NCBI RefSeq assembly: GCF_035046505.1
Contig: NC_089822.1
Span: forward strand, 268,967,024-269,031,023
DNA: 64,000 nucleotides
DNA from: Tiliqua scincoides
Lineage: Eukaryota; Chordata; Lepidosauria; Squamata; Scincidae
Reading direction: 5' to 3'
Positions 1 through 10,600 of the stretch are shown here, in pieces; the first letter of the stretch is position 1, and the number at the start of each line of letters is the position of its first letter. The translations under genes were made by a program, and so were the position numbers. The notes beneath the pieces are model-generated. The model was not told the origin of the DNA. It searched no databases and saw nothing but the letters and a program-made list of their open reading frames with translations.

Positions 1-905
1 CCCTGAAGCATCAGTGAGCCAAGAAGGAAAGAGAATACCATTCTCTAGCTCTTCCTCTGAGAATGCTGACTTTGAGGCAGCCTTCAAGGGATGATTCCCC
101 AGCTCCCCTGGTTGGTTTCCGTGGCTCCCCAGAGAGAAATGGCTCACAGTTTGAGAAATTTCTGTCTGAATCCTTCTCCTCCATCTCTGGCTAGTGGAGA
201 GAATGTCTGTGTCAGTTCTGCACACAGCCCTGCAGTGCTGTAGCCCTCAGGTATGTAGCTCTGAGCAGCCCCATCAAGGAGGATTCCTCCTGCCCTGGCA
301 GGTGGCAGTTGCAAAAAGAACCCCCAGAGCTATTCTTCTCACCCTGGGGGGAGATCCCAGTCAGGGCTGAGTGAAGCAGGGGTTTGGTCTCGTTTCTTCC
401 ATAAAGGTTCCAGATGGCATCTGGACAATCCTAATTTGAAATGTCACACACCTTTCTGTCCCTCTGTTTCCAAAAGAGCTAAAAAAAACTTACTTTTGGG
501 AGGTGAGTTTTCAGTAGTTTTGTTTTTCCTATTTTTCTTTGATTGCTGGAGGGGTTTCTTTGCAACAGAAAGGCAGAAGTAGCTACACTGCATTTGTATA
601 ACATGTAGGACCCTGGATCTGGGAATGGTCCCACAAAACACAAGAGCCAGCAAGAAATGGGGATCTCAATCACTGTACCTGGAAGGGGACGGGAGAGGGT
701 TATACAATTAAAACCCAAACTGTGTCCAGTAGATCATTTCACAACCCCAGATTCACAGGGCTGTTCCTGGGTGTGGTCTGCTCAAAATTTCCAACACTTC
801 TTTTTATGGGAGACAAAAGGAGAGGAAATTACTTGCAAATGACCCAAACATTGCATAGTTGTTCAGCATTGGGATTTGGCAGCCTGGATCAGGAAACAGA
901 GAGTG
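1..905. other. No gene recognised
   Basis: No exon, conserved protein or clear repeat boundary was seen here. Around 110-150 there is weak similarity to a stretch near 34600-34680 (a gene-flank repeat with a wording like 'ccgtggctcccc'), which suggests old repeat DNA. The CR1 LINE fragment begins at about 906. Confidence 0.5.
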
Positions 906-2047
906 GGTGTCAGTGGACAATTTTCACAATGGGGAGAGGTGAAAAGCGGTGTGCCCCAAGGATCTGTCCTGGGACCGGTGCTCTTCAACCTCTTCATAAA
1001 TGACCTGGAGACAGGGCTGAGCAGTGAGGTTGCAAAGTTTGCGGACGACACCAAACTTTTCTGAGTGCTGAAGACCAGAAGTGATTGTGAGGAACTCCAG
1101 AAGGATCTCTCCAAACTGGCAGAATGGGCAGCAAAATGGCAGGTGTGTTTCAATGTCAGTAAGTGTAAAGTCCTGCACATTGGGGCAAAGAATAAAAACT
1201 TCACATATAGGCTGATGGGTTCTGAGCTGTCTGTGACAGATCAGGAGAGAGATCTTGGGGTGGTGGTGGACAGGTTGATGAAAGTGTTGACCCAATGTGC
1301 AGCGGCAGTGAAGAAGGCCAATTCTATGCTTGGGATAATTAGAAAAGGTATTGAGAACAAAACGGCTAATATTATAATGCCGTTGTACAAATCGATGGTA
1401 AGGCCACACCTGGAGTATTGTGTCCAGTTCTGGTCGCCGCATCTCAAAAAAGACATAGTGGAAATGGAAAAGGTGCAAAAGAGGACTAAGATGATGTTGG
1501 GCTGGGGCACCTTCCTTATGAGGAAAGGCTACGGCATTTAGGCCTCTTCAGCCTAGAAAAGAGACACCTGAGGGGGGACATGACTGAGACATACAAAATT
1601 ATGCAGGGGAAGGATAAAGTGGATAAAGAGATGCTATTTACACTCTCACATAACACCAGAACCAGGGGACATCTACTCAGACTGAGTGTTGAGTGAGTTA
1701 GGACAGACAAAAGAAAATATTTCTTTACTCAGCGTGTAGTTAATCTGTGGAACCCCTTGCCACAGGATGTGGTGATGGCATCTGGCCTCAATGCCATTAA
1801 AAGGGGGATGGATAAGTTTCTGGAGAAAAAATCAATTTGGTTACAAGCCATGATGTGTATGTGCAACCACCTGATTTTAGAAATGGGCTATGTCAGAATG
1901 CCAGATGCAAGGGAGGGCACCAGAATGCAGGTCTCTTGTTATCTGGTGTGCTCCCTGGGGCATTTGGTGAGCAGCTGTGAGATACAGGAAGCTGGACTAG
2001 ATGGGCCTCTGGCCTGATCCAGTGGGGCTGTTCTTATGTTCTTATGA
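906..2047 (+). mobile_element. CR1-type LINE, 5'-truncated, reverse transcriptase and 3' end
   Basis: This is the 3' part of a chicken-repeat-1 type LINE. A translated stretch near 936-1064 reads [20 protein letters not shown] followed by FADDTKLF, the reverse-transcriptase core including the catalytic FADD. A stop follows directly, so the domain is interrupted. The next frame (1065-1541) carries the thumb and C-terminal region (LGVVVD, YKSMVRPHLEYCVQFWSP). The end at 2033-2047 is a TTCTTATG repeat, the CR1 3' signature in this genome. It lies upstream of class I gene A and is dead by frameshifts and stops. Confidence 0.9.
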
Positions 2048-2245
2048 GCAGCATCAGGACAAGACATCTGCACTGATGCTGAGATGTGCTCATTCCAGCC
2101 CTCTGTGTGAGCCTTCGTCACAGGCCTAGAAGTAGCATGTAGTACATTTGGTTTTGATGTGATCTGAGGGTGGGGAGTATTACAGGTACCCAGCCTGCCT
2201 TACCAGCCTCTCCTTCACTTCTCAGTCAGGGCTGGAAACCCTATA

Positions 2246-2392
2246 TCAGAATGTCAGATGCAAGGGAGGGCACCAGAATGAGGTCTCTTGTTATCAGGTG
2301 TGCTCCCTGGGGCATTTGGTGGGCTGCTGTGAGATACAGGAAGCTGGACTTGATGGGCCTATGGCCTGATCCCGTGGGGCTGTTCTTATGCT
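2246..2392 (+). repeat. CR1 3'-end fragment
   Basis: A short copy of the last part of the same CR1 family (gatacaggaagctgg, then gggctgttcttatg). It holds no coding sequence. Confidence 0.85.
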
Positions 2393-2404
2393 GCAGCAGT
2401 TGCC

Positions 2405-2470
2405 TGTACTGAGCAGAATGCTGGACTAGATGACCTCCATAGTCCCCTCCAACTTGAATGTACTCTAGGC
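2405..2470 (+). repeat. Older CR1-like 3' fragment
   Basis: The words 'gctggactagatgacctcc' and 'cccctccaac' match the 3' end of older amniote CR1 subfamilies, but no clear terminal octamer remains. Confidence 0.5.
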
Positions 2471-3224
2471 CTGGAGGGGGTTGATAGAGAGGAGGAGGAG
2501 TGTGAGGGCCTAAGCCAGGAGTCTGCCTTTGAACCGGCTTCACTTCCCAGGCAGCGATGGCAGATCTTGACTTCAGGTCAGATCCCAGAGCAGCAGGGGT
2601 TTCCTTTGGAGCTCCCTCTCAGCTGCTTCTGCCCTTGTCACCTCCAAGTCCTGTGGATAATCCCACCGAGTTCGAAAAGTCTTTGGAGCCCAGGGCTACC
2701 CACCCATGTGGCATTGGCAACTAGATAGAGTAATATGGAAAACAAAACACACTTGTAAGTCTCTCTTAGAATCTTTTAAATATAGAAAATCATGCAGAAA
2801 ATTAGTATCATTACATTTAGGTTCACACCAGAATGGAAAGTGTTCTGTGTATACTAAATTTTGCTTCTGCAGCAGCTGTAGCTCACAGCTGTGTCCCTGA
2901 GCTCCTATACACTCCTTCATGGTAAGCAGATCCACAAGCCAAGGAGTTATTGTAACAGGCCACTTTCCTCCCAGATTTGACATTGTGCAAAGGAGTGTCA
3001 TGTATGCATTCCTCGGCCCAGCATATATGGCTTGCCATTAGGTGAAGTAGCTGCAGCCACACGCTCGTGGTAGTGTCCCCAGCATCCCTTGCGGGCAACA
3101 AGTCTGAGTAGATAGGAAAATGTCAGATCCCACGAAATTTCTGGGCCCCTCCTTTGGCCTCTGGGCCCTCTTTTTGACCCTGGGCCAGGGTACAAATTAC
3201 CCCCCTTGAACCTGCTCTCCTAGG
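2471..3224. other. No gene recognised
   Basis: No exon or clear repeat seen between the CR1 fragment and the class I 3'-flank block that starts near 3225. Confidence 0.5.
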
Positions 3225-3387
3225 CCCTGCCTGGGTGCTGCAGAAGGATCTTCCCCATGAGATGTGGAGCTGCACCTCTCCCTTTACCTTCAAGAAGGTC
3301 TGGGGTGTGTGTGTGTATTTTGGAAGCTGGCTTGTGGTTTAGCTGCTGAGGAATTTTGTCTGGTGGAAGATGAAGTAATGTGTTGTT

Positions 3388-3882
3388 GGCAACCTTCAGT
3401 CTCGAAAGACTCTGGTATCGCGCTCTGAATGGTGGTTCTGGAACAGCGTCTAGTGTGGCTGAAAAGGCCGATTCGGGAGTGACAATCCCTTCCACACCGG
3501 GAGCAAGTGCAGTCTGTCCCTGGTCTGTCTCCCTGGCTGTGGGCCTTCCTTCTTTGCCTCTTAGCCTCAGACTGTTGGCCAAGTGTCTCTTCAAACTGGG
3601 AAAGGCCATGCTGCACAGCCTGCCTCCAAGCGGGCCGCTCAGAGGCCAGGGTTTCCCACCTGTTGAGGTCCACTCCTAAGGCCTTCAGATCCCTCTTGCA
3701 GATGTCCTTGTATCGCAGCTGTGGTCTACCTGTAGGGCGCTTTCCTTGCACGAGTTCTCCATAGAGGAGATCCTTTGGGATCCGGCCATCATCCACTCTC
3801 ACGACATGACCGAGCCAACGCAGGCGTCTCTGTTTCAGCAGTGCATACATGCTAGGGATTCCAGCTCGTTCCAGGACTGTGT
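3388..3882 (-). mobile_element. RTE-like LINE, 5'-truncated 3' end
   Basis: The minus strand codes for the C-terminal end of a non-LTR retrotransposon ORF2 of the type often annotated as craniofacial development protein 2-like: LLKQRRLRWLGHVVR, then GKRPTGRPQLRYKD, then a CSRCGRDCHSRIGLFSHTRRC zinc-knuckle-like motif. The element ends at the family terminus gaaggttgccaac. The frame is open and runs past the terminus into flanking DNA. Clade assignment (RTE) is from memory of relatives and is tentative. Confidence 0.85.
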
Positions 3883-3888
3883 TGCCTT

Positions 3889-3909
3889 ATCATCATCATC
3901 ATCATCATC
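3889..3909 (+). repeat. (ATC)n microsatellite
   Basis: Seven ATC units directly next to the LINE insertion. The paralogous position at 35742-35771 carries a longer run. Confidence 0.95.
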
Positions 3910-4337
3910 TTAAGTATATCTGCTGCTTTCCTGCCAGGTTGTGCTCAAAGTGCCCACCATGGATGGAAGATAAAATACCTGCCGTCCCTTGGCTTTCCTT
4001 GCCCCCCCCCCATCTTGGCTCTGAATGGTCTCAAGCCTGCATCTTTTGTGGGACCTGTTTCTAGTTTAAGCCCCTCTTCTCTTTTCCATGGGGTTGGCCC
4101 ATCTACCTGCCGGAGGGATTCCTCTCACGAGGCCCAAAGTTGCCAACTGATCTTGGGCATCCCGGCTCTTCTTCCTCCCCCCTCCGTCTTGCTCTGAGCC
4201 CCCCACCCCCCTCCTCGCTTTGATGCCAGGCCAGCCACGCAGGGACCAGGCACGGCAGACTTCGCTCCCCCTCCTCCGCCAGGCGAGCCCACCGCCACTG
4301 CACACTGCAGCCCCTCCTCCGATCCCTAGCACAGGAA

Positions 4338-4464
4338 GGGGAGTCCCTCCAGCCAGGGCGCTGCCAGGCTCGCTTTCACTTTCACTTTCACTTGGGGCCT
4401 CCCCTGCCGCGGCCAGGTCTACCTGGCAACACGCTCGAGAACAGAGACTCTTTTTTCCTATTGG
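4338..4464 (+). promoter_or_regulatory. MHC class I promoter of gene A: kappaB, triple ISRE, X and Y boxes
   Basis: In order: a kappaB site GGGGAGTCCC (4338-4347), an interferon-response element made of four TTTCACT-type units (4372-4393), an X1-box-like CCTGGCAACACG (4422-4433), and an inverted CCAAT Y box ATTGG (4460-4464). This is the order known for mammalian class I promoters (enhancer A, ISRE, SXY module bound by RFX, CREB/ATF, NF-Y and NLRC5). The start codon follows at 4554. The motifs are seen directly; NF-kappaB, interferon and NLRC5 control is inferred. Confidence 0.8.
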
Positions 4465-4553
4465 TCGAATATTCCCCCCTCGCTCGCTCCGAGCTTTGTG
4501 GGCCAGGCTTTCCCGCGTCCGGAGCTGCGGCTTTGCGGTGCTGCGGGCTGCAG

Positions 4554-4626
4554 ATGAAGGATGGGGCTGCACCGGTGGTCCGCGTGGTCCTGGGGGCGAT
4601 CCTTCTTGTGCAGGGGGGCTGCTCCG
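4554..4626 (+). CDS. Gene A exon 1, signal peptide
   Basis: Codes for MKDGAAPVVRVVLGAILLVQ then GGCS, a typical hydrophobic leader, ending in phase 1 before gtgagt. The ATG at 4554 is preferred over 4561 because only this frame joins in frame to alpha1. It is unlike the exon 1 of genes B and D and of the orphan copy. Confidence 0.85.
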
Positions 4627-7600
4627 GTGAGTACCTGCAGCGGGACACACACACACACACACACACACAGTGGCGTAGCTAGGGGGTGTGTGCAAAGCAC
4701 TAAGTTTTGCAGGGAGCCTCACCGCAGCTTGCAAGCAGCCCCTCCCCTTCGGAGTTATTCCGGGCGGGGGAGCAAAACGGAGGCGTGTTTTGCACCCCCT
4801 CTAAGCTACGCCACTCTCTCTGTGTTGGGGGTCTCCATGGGAGGAAGCACCGCCTGAGCTCTTCGCAACCTCCCGCTCCCTAACCAGGGTTTGGAAGTGC
4901 CCCGGGGCAGGGACCTCTTCCTCGCTAGGCCCGACCAGCGCTGGGCTCGCCGCTCTGCCGAAGACCGAGGAGAGTCCCAGCAGCAAGGTCTGCCCTTGCC
5001 CAGAGCGGAAGCGGCTTTCCTCGCAGCGATGCTGTGTCCGGCCTGGGGTGTTCGGGTGCGACTTCGTTCTGCTTTCCTGCTGCTCGTCTGAACTCACTGA
5101 CCCTCCCCACCGCTGAGTCCTGCTTAGCCGCTGCAGGTGCTTCTTCTTCCGGACCCCCCTCAAGCCAGCCTGGAATTGGGGGCAGGGGAGGGGGTCGCTC
5201 TCTCTGTGACTGTCTTCAGTTGTGTCAGGCTCTGGTGGGGGGTCATCCCCCTACCCCAGATGTTGCTGAAGTCGTCTCCCTTTGCAGAGGGGAGGGTGCC
5301 TGCTGTGCCTCCTGGCCCCCTTCCACCCCCTACCAGACTTCTGGGCTGCCTCTGAAATGGAGAGTAGGGACTGAGGCTCTGTGCAGCTCCTGGCAATGCT
5401 CATATACAAGTGTCAGACTAGGTAGGTGGAAAGAGACAGGATCACAATGAAGCAGAGTGCTGTGACCTGTTCTGGATAGGACTGGGACCCTCCCACAAGG
5501 GGTCTTCTGCTTCTGTTGGAAGCCCAAGAGGGTGCAGTGGGGAGTGGGGCAGCCCCTCTTAGCTGTCCCAGCTGGTGCACCGACTGCAGCTGTTGCCGGG
5601 AAAGGCAGATCCAACCACTGTGCTCTGGGCTCTGGTCTAATGATGTGTAGGGTCTAATGTGCTATCCTTGACAAGCATTCAGAAGCTCTAGCCAGAGGCA
5701 ACCATTGGCTGCTAGTGCATGCACAGCCTGTAGGGAGCATGTGATTCCCGTCTTTTGTCTTCCTGCTGATTTGCTTCCATCCAGACCCAATTCATGGTGC
5801 TGACCTTTAAAACCCCAAATGGTTTGAGACCTGAGTACCTAATGGACTAGTCAGGTTCCTCTTTCTCCCACGTGCTGCAAACATCATCATAAGCCCTGCT
5901 CTGGGAGCCAAGTCTTTGGGTATATGATGGGGCAGCCATTAGGAGCAGGGCCTTTTTAGGGTTGGTTCTGGTTCTCCCCAAGGCTCTCCCTGCAGGCAGA
6001 CGCCCACCCTAGGGGCATTTTGGCATCAGGCTAAAACACAACTTTTAAAGGGGCTTTTCATAGTGGCTGCTTGTGGTTTGCTGTTTTAACGTTGTGCATT
6101 GTAGTAAATATAGAATGCACAAGCACTAGGTTTTGAGATGCCTTGGCAAATGTGGCAACAGCAGAACGCATTCTGCGCCTGCGTGGCAAGAGCAAACTCT
6201 TGGCCTTGGTGATGACTCTGAACCCAGTGCTGTGAACAACAGAATCATATCTAGGAATGTGTATTGCGGTTAAGCTAGAGAGACGGCTAGTTATAGCCAG
6301 TGTGAGCATCCTCTTGTAAATTTCCCTATTACGAAGACTTCTGACTCATGGTTTAGTATTGTAAACAAGATCAGAGAATGGAAAACCCCAGCCTGTTGTG
6401 AATTGTATGAGAAGGAATAAAAGGCAGAGAAGGCTGAATCCCAGAAGCCTTCCTTCTGCATCTGGCCTTCCTTCTGCATCTCGCTTCTATACATGTCTGT
6501 TGTATTCATTGCTATAACTCTTTGCTGCCTCAACTTCTAACTTTCAAACCCTCAGAGTGCTTCTGCTTTAACACTCTCCTTCAGGCAACAAGATACAGTC
6601 TTGTCTGTCTCCCACCAAGCACCAAGGCCCCCAAAAGCCTTGGGTGCTCCCCAAAGCAGCATCTTGCGCTGCTACAGTGCATTTGGAGGCAGCCCATGGC
6701 TTTATTGAATAAAATAGTTGCAGCCACAAAGAGCGGAACTGATTTCTCCTAGACGTTCCCACCCTGGGTTTCTATCCTGAAATGAAGCCCAAAACAAAGA
6801 GTTTAAAATAAATCAACCCCCTCCTCAGGAAATGGGAGGTGAACCTCCTTGGGCCTTCCAGGTTTCCCCTTTAACCTGCCCCTTGCCCCAAATTCCCCTG
6901 AGCATTTCTGAAGCCATCATGTCATCTCTCCACTAATGCACTGGACTCTTGACCTGTTTGTTTGTTTGGGGTTGCAGATTGTCCTTGCTAGGAACATTTA
7001 TTGCCCTGTATCCTGCATCTAGCTGGAGTCTGCGGCCCAGGATTAGGCTGGTCACCTGACTGTACAGGGTCATCATGCAGAAATTGCCTGGCTATTTTCT
7101 TTCATGGGGTTTCTCTCTAATACCAACTCCCCCGCCCCACTTGGCACCTGCAGAATCTCCTGTAGGGGGTCTTGTCTAGGATCAGCAGTCAGATCTCTAA
7201 GCACCTGGAGGCCCCCTAACTCTGCCCCATCTCTCTCTTTTCCAGAAGCCTCGTCCCACTTTGCAAGGTATTCCTTGATGGTGGTGGTGGTGTCAGAGCC
7301 CAGCCAAGGGCTGCCCCAGTTCATTGCGTTGGCATATATGGATGATCAGCTGATGGGTGTCTATGACAGCAATAGGAGGAGGACTGTACCTTATGTGCCC
7401 TGGGTGAAGAAGATTGAGAAGGAGGACCCCCAGCTCTGGGCCATGCATACGCAGTACGTGCAGAACCAGAAACTGTATTTGGGGGTGGATCTGGACACTG
7501 TGCAGAAACACTACAACCAGAGCAGAGGTGAGTGGAGAGGAGGGGAGCAGGCAGTGGGGAGAGGTGGGTAAAGTTCTTGTTGGGAGAGAAGCTCCTTGAC

Positions 7601-10600
7601 CCCCAGATGACTGCCGCTTGGCCAGGAGGGGCAGAGCTGGCCATGGTGTCCCCCCATCCTCTCACACAGGCAAGGTAGGTTCTGCAGGGTAAAACGGTCC
7701 ACTGAAAAGTTACCCCACACCCCCTCCAAGGCAAAAGTGTTTCTAACTCTCTTTCCCTTGGAGGAGGTCCAAAGAGGATGCACCAGCCTGGAGGCCTGTC
7801 ATGGGTCCAGGGTGACTGGATGTCATAACCACAAAAGAAGACAAGGCACCCCAAAGTATAGGGCATCCAAGAAAAATGTAGGACATGACAAAAGCTAAAA
7901 ACCCTCGTATACTGATTTCATGTGGTTAATTTAAACTCTATTACATATTATTAAATTGAAAAATATATTACATATAATTTAATAATTATAGGAAGGCTAT
8001 GTGCTGCCTACAGGGCTGCTCACAGGGAAAAGGAGGGCATTTAAGTTCTTTTCTAGGACACAAGACTAAAAAGAGGACATGTCCTGGAAAAAGAGGACGC
8101 CTGGTCTACCCTTGGCCCTTTCAGGTTCAGTAAAACAAACGGGAGAGGCCCACTGGCAGTTGTAGATTGGCTAGTCCAGGGGTGTCAAACATGAGGCCTG
8201 GGGGCCGGATGCAGCCCTCGAAAGCTTTTTATCTGGCCCTCAGGCTCTCAGCTTTGGAGTTTTGCAGGAAGCCCGACTGCAGTGTGCAGAGGAATGTCCC
8301 ATTCCTGGCGGTGGGAACAAAACAGAGGTGTCTGCCTCCTTACTTTGCAAATGAAGCATCCTGTCCACAATGTCCATTAATCCCCACAGTGGTCTCAGAA
8401 TCCCACAGGGTTTGCTGTCACAAATCCCTTTTCGGCACCAAGAACCCGCTGCCAAAGTCAGCACATGCAGTGAGGGTGGGGGAGCCATGCGCCTGCTCGT
8501 CCTTCTCTGTTTTGGGAATTGTGTAACTCATCACCGCTTGTGTTACAGGAATACTGTAGCTCAGTGATGCCGCTGATGACCAGTCACATCTGGCGCAGCA
8601 GAAGGAAAAGCCAAGCGGGCTGGCAATGGCAGGAAGCTATCTCAAGGGCAGCTGCTGATCAGAGCGCAGGGCCATTTGCAAGGGTGCAAACCCCAGTTGG
8701 GTCTGTGCTTTTTCTCCTGAGCCTGTTCTTCCAAATAACTCCCCTCCCCCGCTCTCTTCTCTTAATAGGAAACAAATCTCGGGATAGGTGGAAGAGAGCA
8801 AAGTAGAAGTTCTCCCACTGGGAGTCCAGCTGCCATATTGGAAAGGGGGGGTGGGGAGTCCTTTTGCAACCTGCCCCTGGGTTGAGACTAGAAGGTGCCC
8901 CAAGAGGGGAAGGAGGCAGCAAATAACTGCCCTCTTCCATTGCCAAAGGGACAGAAACCCCCAAGTGCCCCCCTTTCTTCCTTGGCCTGAAGGAACCTGA
9001 GAGAGGGAGACCACATGGCTCTGATGCCCCCACCTTGTGCCTCCTTTCCAGGGTTTCACACCTGGCAGTACATGGTGGGCTGTGAGTTGAGAGAAGATGG
9101 GCGGAAAGGTGGGTTTGCCAAGTACAGCTACGATGGGAGGGACTACATCAGCTTCGACAAGGAGACCCTCACCTGGGTGGCAACTGACGTGTCTGCTCAG
9201 ATCACCAAGAGGATGTGGGAGGCTGACCTTCCCTTCTGCCAAAACTATAAGTTCTTCCTAGAGGAGGAGTGCATCACATGGCTGCAGAAATACCTGGACT
9301 ATGGGAAGGAGGCTCTGCAGAGGAAAGGTGAGGGGGAAATGGGGGTGTGTGGCAATTCCTTCAGGTTTCTCCTCACCTTGTAGGAGATTGAGTAGGAAGT
9401 CCAATCCCACCCCACGATGGAGGTGGGAGAACAGGGGGCTGTCCCAGTTCAGGCTACAGCTGAGGCAGGAAACACCATCCTGGATATTGTCCAGATGAAA
9501 GATATATCTGGGAGAAGGAAACTGGCACAGCAGAGGGAGCTGGGCAAAATGTTTCCCTTTTTACTGCCTTATTTTTGGTTTACGCTGTACAAGAACAAAG
9601 GCAACAGGGGTGACTGCAACAACTACCGTGGCATCTCTCTCCTTAGCGTTGTAGGAAGGTTGTTTGCCCGAGTTGCACTAAAGAGGCTCCAGGTACTTGC
9701 AGAGAGCGTTTATCCAGAATCACAGTGTGGATTCCGAGCCAACAGGTCCACCACTGATATGGTATTCTCCCTTAGACAACTGCAGGAGAAATGCAGGGAA
9801 CAACGACAGCCACTCTTTATAGCCTTCATAGATCTCACGAAGGCTTTCGACCTGGTCAGCAGGGATGGCCAAGATTCTCCCCAAGATTGGATGTCCACCC
9901 AGGCTCCTCAGCATCATCAGATCCTTCCACAAGGACATGAAGGGCACTGTTGTCTTTGATGGCTCCACATCAGACCCCTTTGACATCTGAAGCGGCGTGA
10001 AGCAGGGCTGTGTTCTTGCACCAACCTTGTTTGGGATCTTCTTCGCTGTCCTGCTGAAGCAGGCCTTTGGAACCACAACAGAAGGCATCTATCTCCGGAC
10101 CAGATCAGATGGAAAGCTCTTCAACCTCTCCAGACTGAGAGCAAAGTCCAAAGTCCAGCTGAAATGTCTGCGTGACTTCCTCTTTGCCGATGATGCAGCT
10201 ATCACTACCCACTCTGCCAAAGATCTCCAGCAGCTCATTGATCGTTTTAGCAAGGCCTGCCAAGATTTTGGACTGACAATCAGCCTGAAGAAAACACAGG
10301 TCATGGTTCAGGATGTGGACTCACCTCCCTGCATTACAATCTCTGAGCATGAACTGGAGGTTGTCCATGACTTTGTGTACCTTGGCTCAACGATCTCCGA
10401 CACTCTTTCTCTCGATACCGAGCTAAACAAACGCATCGGTAAAGCAGCTACTACGTTTTCCAGACTCACAAAGAGAGTCTGGTCCAACAAGAAGCTGACG
10501 GAACATACCAAGATCCAGGTCTACAGAGCTTGCGTCCTGAGTACACTTCTGTACTGCAGCGAGTCATGGACTCTTCACTCACAACAGGAGAGGAAACTGA

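Larger units (their letters stand above)
3225..4150 (+). other. Class I intergenic block (3' flank of a vanished gene), paralogous to 35590-36100
   Basis: The stretches 3233-3387 and 3883-4150 match 35600-35740 and 35740-36010 in the same order: a 'gtgctgcagaaggatcttcccc' opening, an ATC microsatellite, a 'ctttcctgccaggttgtg' stretch and 'atggggttggccc'. A LINE (3388-3882) interrupts this copy and not the other. In gene B the block follows the last exons, so here it is probably the leftover 3' flank of an upstream class I gene that has been lost. Confidence 0.65.

Noticed and set aside
6100-6592. Possible solo LTR in gene A intron 1
   Set aside because: It has an LTR-like composition and a TATA-like stretch, but no clear left end and no target duplication could be found.
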